From: Sulfitobacter sp. M05
Lineage (GTDB): Bacteria > Pseudomonadota > Alphaproteobacteria > Rhodobacterales > Rhodobacteraceae
DNA: 64,000 nucleotides
Assembly: GCF_029285175.1 (NCBI RefSeq)
Contig: NZ_JABEDH010000001.1
Span: 124,001-188,000, forward strand
Reading direction: 5' to 3'
Position numbers and translations under genes: made by a program. Under the pieces are notes generated by a model. It saw nothing but the letters and a program-made list of their open reading frames with translations, did no database searches and was not told the DNA's origin. Shown piece by piece: positions 7,885 to 17,105 of the stretch (position 1 is the stretch's first letter; each line of letters starts with the position of its first letter).

Positions 7885-9141
7885 ATGCCGGAAAAACTGC
7901 CCATCTATCTTGCAGGGGCGCTTCTGCCCCATCCGCCCAAGGCAATGGGCGTTGCGGTGTCAGGGGGCAGCGATTCAATGGCGCTGCTGCACCTGTTGCA
8001 TGAATTTTGCATCAAAAGGCAAATCCGCTTGCAGGCCGTCACGATAGATCACTGTTTGCGTTCTGAATCTGGGGCAGAGGCGGCCCATGTGGCTGAGGTC
8101 TGCGCCCGGATCAACGTGCCCCATGATACACTTGTCTGGAATGAATGGCGCGGCGAGGGCAACCTGCAAGGGGCTGCGCGCCATGCCCGCTATCAAAAGA
8201 TGGCCGCATGGGCGCAGGGCTGTGGCATTGATACCATCGCCACGGGGCATACGGCGGATGATCAGGCCGAAACGGTTCTGATGCGTCTGGCGCGGCGCTC
8301 GGGCGTGGACGGTTTGTCAGCAATCAGCCGGCGCACCCTGCGCGAGGGGATCATCTGGGTGCGGCCCTTGTTGCAAGCCCGCCGTAAGGTACTGCGCAAC
8401 TACCTAAGTGGCCGTGGTATCGGATGGTTGGACGATCCCAGCAATGATGATGCCCGGTATGACCGGATCAAAGCCCGCAACGCGCTGGAGGTTTTGGCAC
8501 CGTTGGGCATTGGTGCTGAGGTTCTGGGCGAGGTCGCCGAGAACATGAACACAGCGCGCAAAGCGCTTGATTGGCAAACCTTTCTGGCGGCGAAACATAT
8601 GGTTTCGTTGGATGCGGGGGCGGTTCTTCTGAACGAGGCAAGCTTTAAGCTGGAACCCGAAGAGGTGCGACGACGGCTTTTGATCAAGGCCATTAACTGG
8701 GTCAATGGCCGCTATTACGCACCGCGTCGTGGCGGCGTTTCAAATGTCATGGCGGCCCTGTCCAACGGCCAGGCAACCACTTTGAACGGGTGCCACATCA
8801 GGCGTATTGCTTCCCAGATCTGGGTCTTTCGCGAATTCAATGGCGTGCGGGACGCCAATGTGGGGGTCGATGAACTCTGGGATGGGCGTTGGCGGCTGTT
8901 GCACGATGACGCAGGCCACGACCACCATGATTTGCGGGTCAAGCCACTGGGCCTTGCGGGGCTTGAGCAGTGCAACGACTGGCGCAGTTCCGGACGTCCG
9001 CATGTTGTTTTAAGGTCAACACCGGCTGTCTGGCGCGGGGATGTTCTTGTGGCGGCACCATTGGCCGGCTTTCAGCAGAATTGGCAGGCCAAGCTGTCCG
9101 AAGAGCAAGATACCTTTTTCGCAACTCTATTATCGCATTGA
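7885..9141 (+). CDS. tilS: tRNA(Ile)-lysidine synthetase TilS
   Basis: ATP-dependent enzyme that converts C34 of the CAU-anticodon tRNA-Ile to lysidine, making it read AUA. The N-PP-loop is AVSGGSDSMALLHLL with SGGSDS at residues 26-31. Further family motifs are ATGHTADDQAETVLMRLARRSGVDGL and GIGWLDDPSNDD. At 418 residues it is full length. It starts three bases after cpoB, so it is likely co-transcribed; this tol-tilS-ftsH order is common in alphaproteobacteria. The -35 element of a possible ftsH promoter overlaps its stop codon. Confidence 0.96.
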   Translation: MPEKLPIYLAGALLPHPPKAMGVAVSGGSDSMALLHLLHEFCIKRQIRLQAVTIDHCLRSESGAEAAHVAEVCARINVPHDTLVWNEWRGEGNLQGAARHARYQKMAAWAQGCGIDTIATGHTADDQAETVLMRLARRSGVDGLSAISRRTLREGIIWVRPLLQARRKVLRNYLSGRGIGWLDDPSNDDARYDRIKARNALEVLAPLGIGAEVLGEVAENMNTARKALDWQTFLAAKHMVSLDAGAVLLNEASFKLEPEEVRRRLLIKAINWVNGRYYAPRRGGVSNVMAALSNGQATTLNGCHIRRIASQIWVFREFNGVRDANVGVDELWDGRWRLLHDDAGHDHHDLRVKPLGLAGLEQCNDWRSSGRPHVVLRSTPAVWRGDVLVAAPLAGFQQNWQAKLSEEQDTFFATLLSH

Positions 9142-9165
9142 ACCTGACTGTATCCAGTCTATCTT
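9138..9165 (+). promoter_or_regulatory. Possible promoter upstream of ftsH
   Basis: TTGAAC at 9138-9143 and TATCTT at 9160-9165 are separated by 16 bases, resembling a sigma-70 or RpoH-type promoter. ftsH is commonly heat-inducible, and the TTGAA core fits the RpoH -35. The element overlaps the tilS stop and leaves a leader of about 70-75 bases. This is a by-eye match only. Confidence 0.35.
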
Positions 9166-9243
9166 ATAGGGTAAGCAGCGTACGTTATGTGCGCCAAACG
9201 GCCTGCAAAGTAGCGCGGGCCAAAAGTATTTAGGAGAACTCCC

Positions 9244-11166
9244 TTGGGAAATGTTCGCAATCTAGCGTTTTGGGTGGTTTTGATGCTGCTCGTCTTGGCG
9301 CTTTTCAACCTGTTCAGCGGGTCGAACGGCAATCTGCAAAGCAATGAGGTCAGCTATTCCGAATTTGTCAGCGCCGTTGAGGGTGGCGAGATTCGCAATG
9401 CGACGCTGGATGGCGAGCAGGTGCGCTTTCGCAAGACAGACGGCGCGGAATATGTCGTGATCAAACCCGGTGACGCCGAGGTGACCACGCTGTTGATCGA
9501 GAACAATGTTCCGGTGCAGGCACGGCCACAGCAACAGTCCGGCTTTCAGACATTTCTGATGTCTCTGTTGCCGATTGTCTTGCTGATTGGTGTCTGGATT
9601 TTCTTCATGAACCGGATGCAGGGTGGCGGCAAAGGCGGGGCCATGGGCTTTGGTAAATCCAAGGCCAAGATGCTGACCGAGAAACACGGGCGCGTGACCT
9701 TTGACGATGTCGCCGGCATTGACGAAGCAAAAGAAGAACTTGAGGAAATCGTCGAGTTCCTGCGCAACCCGCAGAAGTTCAGCCGTTTGGGTGGTAAGAT
9801 CCCCAAGGGGGCCTTGCTTGAGGGCCCTCCCGGGACCGGTAAAACCCTGTTGGCCCGTGCCATTGCCGGCGAGGCCGGCGTGCCGTTCTTCACCATCTCA
9901 GGTTCTGACTTTGTTGAAATGTTTGTCGGCGTTGGTGCCTCTCGCGTGCGCGACATGTTCGAGCAGGCCAAGAAAAATGCACCCTGTATTGTGTTCATCG
10001 ACGAAATCGACGCTGTGGGTCGATCGCGTGGTGCCGGATATGGCGGTGGCAATGACGAGCGCGAACAGACGCTGAACCAGCTGCTGGTCGAGATGGACGG
10101 TTTTGAGGCCAATGAAGGTGTGATCATCATCGCGGCCACCAACCGTAAAGACGTGCTGGACCCGGCGCTGTTGCGCCCCGGTCGCTTTGACCGTCAGGTC
10201 ACGGTCGGCAACCCTGACATCAAGGGCCGCGAAAAAATCCTTGGCGTCCATGCGCGCAAGACCCCACTTGGTCCTGATGTTGATCTGCGCATTATCGCGC
10301 GGGGTACACCGGGCTTTTCGGGGGCGGATTTGGCGAACCTTGTGAACGAGGCGGCACTTGGGGCTGCCCGTTTGGGCCGTCGTTTTGTCACGATGATTGA
10401 TTTTGAATCCGCCAAGGACAAGATCATGATGGGGGCCGAGCGCCGCTCAATGGTGATGACCGCCGCGCAAAAGGAAATGACCGCCTATCACGAAGCCGGC
10501 CATGCGCTGATCGGGATGCTGCTGCCGAAATGTGATCCGGTTTATAAGGCCACGATCATTCCGCGTGGTGGTGCATTGGGCATGGTGATGAGCCTGCCGG
10601 AAATGGACCGTCTCAACATGTTCAAGGACGAATGCCACCAGCGTCTGGCCATGACCATGGCTGGCAAGGCGGCGGAAATCCATAAATATGGCGAAGAAGC
10701 CGTCTCCAACGGGCCTGCGGGCGACATCCAGCAAGCCTCGGCGCTGGCGCGTGCCATGGTCCTGCAGTGGGGCATGTCCGACAAGGTTGGCAACATCGAC
10801 TATTCCGAAGCGGCGCAAGGGTATCAGGGCAGCACCGGCGGCTTTTCTGTATCGGCCAGCACTAAGGAACTGGTTGAGAAGGAAGTGCAGAAGTTCATTC
10901 AGGACGGATATGAGTGGGCGACTAAGCTGATCAAGGAAAACGAAGAAAAGTTCGAGCGTCTGGCGCAGGGCCTTTTGGAGTATGAAACCCTCACCGGTGG
11001 CGAAATCCAACGGGTGATGGACGGCTTGCCACCAATTGCTGAGAATGACGATGACGACAGCGACAAGGGTGATAAGCCCAGCCTGACGGCCATCCCCAAG
11101 GCAAAGGGCAAAGCCAAGAAGACACCACCAGCAGATGGCGGGCTTGAGCCGGAACCCTCTACCTGA
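9244..11166 (+). CDS. ftsH: ATP-dependent zinc metalloprotease FtsH
   Basis: Membrane-anchored AAA+ protease that degrades misfolded membrane proteins and regulators. The 640 residues show two membrane helices (about residues 7-25 and 106-122) flanking a small periplasmic domain. The AAA module has Walker A GPPGTGKT at 194-201, [13 protein letters not shown] and the second-region-of-homology segment [20 protein letters not shown]. The zinc site HEAGH lies near residue 416. The start is a TTG with AGGAG seven bases upstream; no in-frame ATG is better placed. An intrinsic terminator follows the gene. Confidence 0.98.
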   Translation: MGNVRNLAFWVVLMLLVLALFNLFSGSNGNLQSNEVSYSEFVSAVEGGEIRNATLDGEQVRFRKTDGAEYVVIKPGDAEVTTLLIENNVPVQARPQQQSGFQTFLMSLLPIVLLIGVWIFFMNRMQGGGKGGAMGFGKSKAKMLTEKHGRVTFDDVAGIDEAKEELEEIVEFLRNPQKFSRLGGKIPKGALLEGPPGTGKTLLARAIAGEAGVPFFTISGSDFVEMFVGVGASRVRDMFEQAKKNAPCIVFIDEIDAVGRSRGAGYGGGNDEREQTLNQLLVEMDGFEANEGVIIIAATNRKDVLDPALLRPGRFDRQVTVGNPDIKGREKILGVHARKTPLGPDVDLRIIARGTPGFSGADLANLVNEAALGAARLGRRFVTMIDFESAKDKIMMGAERRSMVMTAAQKEMTAYHEAGHALIGMLLPKCDPVYKATIIPRGGALGMVMSLPEMDRLNMFKDECHQRLAMTMAGKAAEIHKYGEEAVSNGPAGDIQQASALARAMVLQWGMSDKVGNIDYSEAAQGYQGSTGGFSVSASTKELVEKEVQKFIQDGYEWATKLIKENEEKFERLAQGLLEYETLTGGEIQRVMDGLPPIAENDDDDSDKGDKPSLTAIPKAKGKAKKTPPADGGLEPEPST

Positions 11167-11201
11167 TCGTTTCCGGTTTTCCGGGGATCACAAAATATCA
11201 T

Positions 11202-11234
11202 AAGGCCCTGCACCTGCGGGGCCTTTTCTTTTTG
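11202..11234 (+). terminator. Intrinsic terminator after ftsH
   Basis: AAGGCCC (11202-11208) pairs with GGGCCTT (11219-11225) and is followed by a T-rich tract TTCTTTTT. It lies 35 bases beyond the ftsH stop and ends the ruv-tol-ftsH block. Confidence 0.85.
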
Positions 11235-11276
11235 ATGCGGCCTGATCATCTTGGCCCCAACCCAAGGAGATTCCCG

Positions 11277-11858
11277 ATGCCTGAACTGGTCCCCACCGAT
11301 CACCATGCCAAAATTGTCTGGATGGGCAAGGTCCCGCAGGACCGCCCTGACATCAGGTCACAAGCGATAGAGGAAGCCTTTGCCAGCTATGCCGGTTTCG
11401 ATGGTGATTTTCATGCCGGCCTGACCCGTTCGTCCTGTGTGCGGGTCAAATCACAACATCCGGAAGGCACCGAAATTCGCAACGTACGACAGTTTTCGAT
11501 TGTGTCCGCCGAGGAGCTGGCCGCCATTGCGGAGGTGATCGGCGTCGCCACGCTGAATCCTGTCTTGCTGGGCGCGTCAATCGTTGTCGAAGGGATTGAC
11601 GACTTTACCCATGTCCCGCCCAATTCACGGCTTCAGGCTGCCAATGGTGCCACGATTGTTGTGGATATGCAGAATGCTCCCTGCAATTTTCCGGCCCGCG
11701 AAATTGAAAAAGAGGCACCGGGGCATGGTAAGGGATTCAGGGCCGCAGCCAAAGACCGGCGCGGGGTGTGTGGTTGGGTGGAGCGAGAAGGATTGCTGAG
11801 GGTTGGCGATGCCCTGCGGCTGCACATCCCGGGCCAACGCAGCTGGAAGCACATTTAG
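11277..11858 (+). CDS. MOSC domain-containing protein
   Basis: MOSC domains are predicted sulfur-carrier modules related to the C terminus of molybdenum cofactor sulfurase; the substrate here is unknown. The 193-residue protein carries HAGLTRSSCVRVKSQHPEGTEIRNVRQFSIVS, with the conserved cysteine, and later NAPCNFPAREIEKEAPGHGKGF, both typical of stand-alone MOSC proteins. AAGGAGA lies seven bases before the ATG at 11277; an upstream in-frame ATG at 11232 lies within the ftsH terminator and is unlikely. It is a single gene between ftsH and fhs. Confidence 0.85.
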   Translation: MPELVPTDHHAKIVWMGKVPQDRPDIRSQAIEEAFASYAGFDGDFHAGLTRSSCVRVKSQHPEGTEIRNVRQFSIVSAEELAAIAEVIGVATLNPVLLGASIVVEGIDDFTHVPPNSRLQAANGATIVVDMQNAPCNFPAREIEKEAPGHGKGFRAAAKDRRGVCGWVEREGLLRVGDALRLHIPGQRSWKHI

Positions 11859-12003
11859 AGGAAGTGGTTTCCGAAACGAAACGCTTCTGCGGCACTCTGA
11901 CGCGTCGGGTGATGGAAATGTCGGAAATGCGACCTCACTTTGAGGGGGGCGCGCGGTATGACAAACACAAGAACAGCGCCTTAGGGCAGGAGGGGATTCT
12001 TAA

Positions 12004-13680
12004 ATGGCTTACAAAACCGACATCCAAATCGCGCGGGAAGCGACGAAACGTCCGATCCAGGAGATTGGCGCAAAGCTGGGCATCAGCAACGACGATCTGC
12101 TGCCTTATGGCCACGACAAGGCCAAGGTCAGCCAGTCTTTCATCAACTCGGTTCAGGACCGCGCTGACGGCAAGCTGATCCTTGTTACCGCGATCAACCC
12201 GACCCCAGCGGGCGAAGGCAAGACCACGACAACTGTTGGTTTGGGTGACGGTTTGAACCGCATCGGCAAGAAAGCTGCTGTGTGTATTCGCGAAGCCTCC
12301 CTTGGACCAAACTTTGGCATGAAGGGTGGTGCCGCTGGTGGCGGCTATGCGCAGATCGTGCCGATGGAAGAAATGAACCTGCACTTCACAGGTGACTTTC
12401 ACGCCATCACTTCCGCGCACTCCCTGTTGTCCGCGATGATCGACAACCATATCTATTGGGGCAATGCCCTTGAAATCGACACCCGCCGCGTTGTCTGGCG
12501 TCGTGTGGTCGACATGAATGACCGGGCCCTGCGCCAGATCACCGCGTCGCTCGGCGGTGTGGCCAATGGTTTCCCACGTGAAGCAGGCTTTGACATCACC
12601 GTTGCCTCTGAGGTGATGGCGATCCTCTGTCTGGCAAAAGACCTTGCCGATCTGCAAGAGCGCCTTGGCGCGATGATCGTCGCGTACCGTCGTGATAAAA
12701 CACCGGTCTTTGCGCGTGACATCAAAGCGCATGGCGCAATGACTGTGTTGCTCAAGGATGCGATGCAGCCCAACATCGTACAGACACTGGAAAACAACCC
12801 GGCGTTTGTCCACGGTGGCCCATTCGCCAACATCGCACACGGCTGTAACTCTGTTATCGCCACGACAACAGCACTGAAACTGGCTGACTACGTTGTGACC
12901 GAAGCGGGCTTTGGTGCCGATCTGGGCGCGGAAAAATTCCTGAACATCAAATGTCGCAAAGCGGGCCTTGCGCCTTCTGCGGTTGTGGTTGTGGCCACGG
13001 TGCGTGCGATGAAGATGAATGGTGGTGTCGCCAAGGCCGATCTGGGCGGCGAAAATGTAGAGGCCGTGAACAGCGGCTGTGCCAACCTTGGCCGTCACAT
13101 TGAGAACATGAAATCCTTCGGCGTGCCGGTTGTCGTCGCGATCAACCATTTTGTCACCGACACAGATGCAGAAGTGCAGGCGGTGAAGGATTACGTGGCC
13201 ACCCAAGGTGCCGAGGCGGTTCTGTCGCGTCACTGGGAGTTGGGGTCTGAAGGCTCAGCGGATCTGGCCACAAAAGTGGTTGAAACCATTGAGAAGAACG
13301 AGAGCAATTTTGCCCCGATCTATCCCGATGACATGTCACTGTCTGACAAGATCAATACCATTGCCACCAAGATCTACCGTGCGGATAGCGCCCAGATGGA
13401 TCAGAAAATTCTGAACCAGCTGAAAGAATGGGAAGATCAGGGGTACGGCAACCTGCCTGTCTGTATGGCAAAGACGCAGTACAGCTTTACCACCGATCCG
13501 AACGAGCGCGGTGCGCCAACCGGTTTCGACATTCCGGTGCGCGAAGTGCGCCTGTCTGCTGGTGCCGGCTTCGTCGTCGCCATCTGCGGCGAGATCATGA
13601 CCATGCCCGGTCTGCCCCGCGTGCCATCCGCCGAGAGCATCGGTTTGAATGATGCGGGTGAAGTCGAAGGCTTGTTCTAA
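12004..13680 (+). CDS. fhs: Formate--tetrahydrofolate ligase
   Basis: Makes 10-formyl-tetrahydrofolate from formate, ATP and tetrahydrofolate, feeding one-carbon metabolism. The 558-residue length is standard. The ATP-binding loop [13 protein letters not shown] lies at about residues 65-77, followed by [18 protein letters not shown] and [18 protein letters not shown]. The ATG is preceded by GCAGGAGGGG, a strong ribosome site. It is followed after 70 bases by folD on the same strand; together they interconvert formate, 10-formyl-THF and methylene-THF. A hairpin repeat lies in the gap. Confidence 0.98.
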   Translation: MAYKTDIQIAREATKRPIQEIGAKLGISNDDLLPYGHDKAKVSQSFINSVQDRADGKLILVTAINPTPAGEGKTTTTVGLGDGLNRIGKKAAVCIREASLGPNFGMKGGAAGGGYAQIVPMEEMNLHFTGDFHAITSAHSLLSAMIDNHIYWGNALEIDTRRVVWRRVVDMNDRALRQITASLGGVANGFPREAGFDITVASEVMAILCLAKDLADLQERLGAMIVAYRRDKTPVFARDIKAHGAMTVLLKDAMQPNIVQTLENNPAFVHGGPFANIAHGCNSVIATTTALKLADYVVTEAGFGADLGAEKFLNIKCRKAGLAPSAVVVVATVRAMKMNGGVAKADLGGENVEAVNSGCANLGRHIENMKSFGVPVVVAINHFVTDTDAEVQAVKDYVATQGAEAVLSRHWELGSEGSADLATKVVETIEKNESNFAPIYPDDMSLSDKINTIATKIYRADSAQMDQKILNQLKEWEDQGYGNLPVCMAKTQYSFTTDPNERGAPTGFDIPVREVRLSAGAGFVVAICGEIMTMPGLPRVPSAESIGLNDAGEVEGLF

Positions 13681-13690
13681 ACCCTGCGTC

Positions 13691-13737
13691 GGTTACACCC
13701 ACCCTACAAAACACGCGTAGGGTGGGTGCAACCCACC
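13691..13737. repeat. Inverted repeat of the GTAGGGTGGGT type between fhs and folD
   Basis: GGTTACACCCACCCTAC (13691-13707) and GTAGGGTGGGTGCAACC (13717-13733) are inverted repeats of 17 bases with one mismatch around a 9-base loop. The right arm can instead fold on its own, with GGTGGGT pairing to ACCCACC (13721-13737). The structure ends just before the folD ribosome site. It resembles dispersed palindromic repeats common in proteobacteria; a similar core lies before ctaB. Confidence 0.75.
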
Positions 13738-13750
13738 GGAAGGAAGAAAA

Positions 13751-14653
13751 ATGACTGCAAAGATTATCGACGGTAAAGAATTCGCCGCGCGGGTCCGTGC
13801 GCAGGTTGGCGACCATGTAACCCGCCTAAAAGCCGATCACGGCATCACACCGGGCCTTGCGGTTGTCCTGGTGGGCGAAGACCCGGCTTCACAGGTCTAT
13901 GTCCGTTCCAAGGGCAAGATGACCGTTGAGGTCGGGATGAAGTCAGTCGAGCATAAGTTGGATGCCGATACCTCGGAGGCGGACCTTCTTAAGGTTATTG
14001 ACGATCTGAACAATGATCCGGAAATTCATGGCATTCTGGTGCAGTTGCCCCTGCCGGATCATCTGAACGAAGACCTGATCATCAATTCGATCTCGCCGGC
14101 CAAGGATGTGGACGGGTTTCACATCTCTAACGTTGGGCTGTTGGGGACCGGTCAGAAATCCATGGTACCCTGCACACCGTTGGGCTGTTTGATGATGTTG
14201 CGCGATCACCATGGGTCTATCTCTGGCATGGATGCTGTGGTCATTGGCCGTTCCAACATCGTTGGCAAACCGATGGCGCAACTGCTGTTGAACGACAGCG
14301 CAACCGTGACGATTGCGCATAGCCGCACCAAAGACCTCGCAGATGTAGTTCGCCGCGCCGATATCGTTGTCGCCGCGGTCGGGCGTCCTGAAATGGTGCC
14401 GGGTGACTGGATCAAAGAAGGCGCAACTGTCATCGATGTAGGCATTAACCGTTTGGACGCGCCTGAAAAAGGTGAAGGCAAGACCAAGTTGGTAGGCGAC
14501 GTTCATTTCGAAAGCTGTGCTGAACGTGCCGGTGCCATCACCCCCGTGCCGGGAGGCGTTGGCCCGATGACCATCGCCTGTCTGCTGGCCAATACCATCA
14601 CGGCCTGTTGCCGTGCGAACGGGCTGGCAGAGCCCGAAGGCCTAACCGCCTAG
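13751..14653 (+). CDS. folD: Bifunctional methylene-THF dehydrogenase / methenyl-THF cyclohydrolase
   Basis: NADP-dependent enzyme interconverting 5,10-methylene-THF, 5,10-methenyl-THF and 10-formyl-THF. The 300-residue protein shows [20 protein letters not shown] (the catalytic lysine region), [23 protein letters not shown] and the nucleotide-binding segment [19 protein letters not shown]. The C-terminal [19 protein letters not shown] is diagnostic. GGAAGGAAG precedes the ATG. It pairs functionally with fhs upstream. Its last 12 bases overlap the end of a convergent DUF2306 gene on the other strand. Confidence 0.98.
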   Translation: MTAKIIDGKEFAARVRAQVGDHVTRLKADHGITPGLAVVLVGEDPASQVYVRSKGKMTVEVGMKSVEHKLDADTSEADLLKVIDDLNNDPEIHGILVQLPLPDHLNEDLIINSISPAKDVDGFHISNVGLLGTGQKSMVPCTPLGCLMMLRDHHGSISGMDAVVIGRSNIVGKPMAQLLLNDSATVTIAHSRTKDLADVVRRADIVVAAVGRPEMVPGDWIKEGATVIDVGINRLDAPEKGEGKTKLVGDVHFESCAERAGAITPVPGGVGPMTIACLLANTITACCRANGLAEPEGLTA

Positions 14654-15040
14654 AAACACCTGATACATCGTGCGGCCGGGGAGAAACGTAAATGCTCCGG
14701 CCCCGATCAATGCCCCGAAAACCATGCCCCGCATGATGCCGCGATGGCGTTGCACCTGACCAGAGCGGGCGGCGCGCACTGCGATGAAAAGCTGGACCAG
14801 CACAAACACTGACAGCAGGTGGATCGGGCTGAACGGGCCGATCAGGCGGATGCCGAAAATCCAGAAACTGCTCAGCGCGACCCCGCCCATCGACAAGACC
14901 CAAACCCAGCCAAGGATACGGTGCGCCGGGCTGCCCCGCCGGATCGAGAAGATTGCGACGGTTAAGGCGATGGCAAGAACCGCCAGTATGGTGTGAATCT
15001 GGATGACCGGCGTGGCGTCAAGAAGGGGACGAAGGTTCAC
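14642..15040 (-). CDS. DUF2306-type membrane protein
   Basis: Small integral membrane protein of unknown function. The 132 residues contain about four hydrophobic helices ([55 protein letters not shown] and [18 protein letters not shown]). The HxxxG and RRG-type loops ([23 protein letters not shown]) are features of the DUF2306 family. It converges on folD and shares 12 bases with its end. It is divergent from the LytTR gene, with 94 bases between the two starts. No role can be inferred. Confidence 0.75.
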   Translation of the reverse strand: MNLRPLLDATPVIQIHTILAVLAIALTVAIFSIRRGSPAHRILGWVWVLSMGGVALSSFWIFGIRLIGPFSPIHLLSVFVLVQLFIAVRAARSGQVQRHRGIMRGMVFGALIGAGAFTFLPGRTMYQVFLGG

Positions 15041-15134
15041 GGGAAAAGCTCCTGTTTTTGTTGCCTCTTGGGCATTGCAAAACGGGATGCTAGACCGCTA
15101 CCCATGTTACGTAAGCGGCGCAGGGACTACGTGA

Positions 15135-15890
15135 ATGGGCAAGATTTGGAACGGGCTGCAACTCGCGCTTCGTGAAAAACAGGGGCTGATGATCCCTGTG
15201 GCGATCTGGGGAATGGCCACGTTGATCTGTGCCGTCGCGGGGCCTTTCGGCACGCTTGAGGCCTTGGGACTATGGGCGCGGACTGCCTATTGGGCGGTGG
15301 TCATCGGCGTTTCTGTTGGTTTCAGCACCCTGTTGTCGCGCATGACCTTTGGTACCGCACTGAGATACCTGATTTCTTGGTCACTATTTGTGGTGGGGTT
15401 GGGCAGTCTGGTTTGGGGGATCAACGCGGTGGTGTTCCCCGGCTGGCAGGATGCGGTCTCGCTGTTTCAACTGTTGGTCTATGTCGCGGTTGTTTCGGTG
15501 CTTGTGCATGGCGTGTTTTTTCTGATTGACCTTGCCCGCCCTGTGCCCGTTGAAACAGCCGGCATGGAGATAGACCCTCAAACCCGTTTTCTGCGTCGTC
15601 TGCCTTTGGCCGAACGCGGACCTCTGGTGCGGATCGAAGCGCAGGATCATTATCTAAAGGTCGTCACAGATCGTGGCAGCACCTTGATCCTGCTGCGCCT
15701 GAGCGAGGCTGTAGAGGAACTGGCCAATGTCGCGGGGTTACAGGTGCATCGTTCGCATTGGGTGGCGCTGGAGGCTGTCACCGCCCACCGGCGGGAAAAG
15801 GGGCGGGACCTTTTGGTCCTGTCAGACGGGGCAGAGGTGCCGGTCAGCCGCAGCAACCGTGCCGCTGCGCAGGAAGCAGGGCTCTTTTAG
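15135..15890 (+). CDS. Membrane-anchored LytTR-family transcriptional regulator
   Basis: The 251-residue protein has about four N-terminal membrane helices (roughly residues 18-40, 45-68, 75-100 and 110-130). The cytoplasmic C-terminal LytTR DNA-binding domain is visible as LVRIEAQDHYLKVVTDRG, LQVHRSHWVALEAV and GAEVPVSRSNRAAAQEAGL. Such proteins are thought to sense a membrane signal and bind DNA directly, without a separate histidine kinase. No receiver domain is present. It is divergent from the DUF2306 gene and may regulate that promoter or its own; this is inference. Targets are unknown. Confidence 0.85.
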   Translation: MGKIWNGLQLALREKQGLMIPVAIWGMATLICAVAGPFGTLEALGLWARTAYWAVVIGVSVGFSTLLSRMTFGTALRYLISWSLFVVGLGSLVWGINAVVFPGWQDAVSLFQLLVYVAVVSVLVHGVFFLIDLARPVPVETAGMEIDPQTRFLRRLPLAERGPLVRIEAQDHYLKVVTDRGSTLILLRLSEAVEELANVAGLQVHRSHWVALEAVTAHRREKGRDLLVLSDGAEVPVSRSNRAAAQEAGLF

Positions 15891-16017
15891 AGTTTTTCGA
15901 GTTTCACTTGAAACATCATGCGCCCCTTTTCGTGTTCGACCAAGGGGAGGGGCCGCGAACAAGGGGGCCAGATGATATATGAAACGCTATAGGTTTCCGG
16001 GTTTTGCCTGACCCGCT

Positions 16018-16437
16018 TTAGGTCGGGACCGGTACCATCGTTCCTTGCAGGATCGCGATCAGGGTCAGTTCACCATCGGTTTCTGCATGTACTTCGGATG
16101 TGACCACACACAGCCGATTGCCGGGCTTCACCACGCGCCCGGTGGCAATAAGCCGGTCACCGCGGGCCGGGGCCAGCAGGTTGATTTTGATCTCTGCGGT
16201 GACGACCTCCTGGCCCCGCGGCAAAACGGTCAATGCCGCATAGCCGGCCGCAGAATCCCCGATGGAGAAGGTCAGGCCGGCGTGCCCAAACCCCTGTTGC
16301 TGGCGGCTGCCGGGCAGGATCGGTGCCGCGATGCGCACCTGCCCGTCCTCCACGGTGATCAGTTCCGCGCCTAGGGTCTGCATCATCGATTGCGCCGCAA
16401 AGCTCTGATAAATTCGGTCGCGGTCTTGATCGGTCAT
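16018..16437 (-). CDS. PaaI-type hotdog thioesterase
   Basis: Probable acyl-CoA thioesterase. The 139-residue protein has the hotdog-fold pattern of the PaaI group: GSRQQQGFGHAGLTFSIGDSAAGYAA, with the expected HxG segment, followed by VVTAEIKINLLAPARGDRLIA. The substrate is not evident, and no phenylacetate genes are nearby. Its start overlaps the stop of pdeM by four bases (ATGA), so it is the third gene of a coupled lhr-pdeM-thioesterase operon. A 127-base convergent gap separates it from the LytTR gene. Confidence 0.85.
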   Translation of the reverse strand: MTDQDRDRIYQSFAAQSMMQTLGAELITVEDGQVRIAAPILPGSRQQQGFGHAGLTFSIGDSAAGYAALTVLPRGQEVVTAEIKINLLAPARGDRLIATGRVVKPGNRLCVVTSEVHAETDGELTLIAILQGTMVPVPT

Positions 16438-17105
16438 TGGCTGGTCCTTGGCATGGGAAGGGCGATTGCGGTCTTGCCTGTCAACACGGCGCGGGCCTCG
16501 GTGCGCATCAGGGTGCGAAAGGCCGCGTCACGGGTGTCGAGCCCGCCAGTATAGGTCCCGTAAGCCGGCAGGATAAGGCGGTCACTGTCATAAACAAACG
16601 CTGGTCGCGTGACCCTGCGTCCGGCGAGTAGAACGCGGGCTTTGGGGTGGTAATGGCCCGAAACTTCGCCGCTGGCACCGGCTTCGGCGATATGGCGAAA
16701 GGTCAGGGGGGCGATGGGCAGTTCTGCCAGATGGCTGCCGCCCAGATCGACCGGTCCGGGGTCATGATTGCCCTCGATCCAGACCCAGCGCCGCCCGGCC
16801 TGAAGACGGGTGATCCACAGTTTCTCGTCCTCTGGCAGGGCAAGGGCCGCGCCCAGATCGTCAAAACTGTCGCCAAGGCAGATCACTGTGCGGGCATGTG
16901 TCAGGGCCAGATCCGCCGCCAGCCGGGTCAGCGTGTCGCGGGTTTCATAAGGTGGCAGGGGCACTCCGCCGCGCCGCGCAATGCGTTCGGATTTGCCCAG
17001 ATGCAGGTCGCTGACACAAAGCAACTGTTCATCAGGCCACCACAGCGCGCCGGTGTTCAGCGCCTTGAGTGGCACCCCCGCTAGGGTGAAGTCATGTGCG
17101 TTCAT
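16434..17105 (-). CDS. pdeM: Ligase-associated DNA damage response phosphoesterase PdeM
   Basis: Calcineurin-type metallophosphoesterase found with an Lhr-like helicase, a ligase and an exonuclease in a bacterial DNA repair module. The 223-residue protein has the metal ligands in order: CVSDLHLGKSERIAR (DxH), CLGDSFDDLG (GDxxD), WIEGNHDPG (GNHD) and EVSGHYHPKA (GHxH). Its start overlaps the helicase stop by four bases. The ligase and exonuclease genes of the module are not in this window. Function is inferred from family and neighbour. Confidence 0.92.
   Translation of the reverse strand: MNAHDFTLAGVPLKALNTGALWWPDEQLLCVSDLHLGKSERIARRGGVPLPPYETRDTLTRLAADLALTHARTVICLGDSFDDLGAALALPEDEKLWITRLQAGRRWVWIEGNHDPGPVDLGGSHLAELPIAPLTFRHIAEAGASGEVSGHYHPKARVLLAGRRVTRPAFVYDSDRLILPAYGTYTGGLDTRDAAFRTLMRTEARAVLTGKTAIALPMPRTSQ

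Noticed and set aside
11935-13233. 432-codon open frame on the minus strand
   Set aside because: Antisense to fhs; rich in His, Arg and Gln with no domain.
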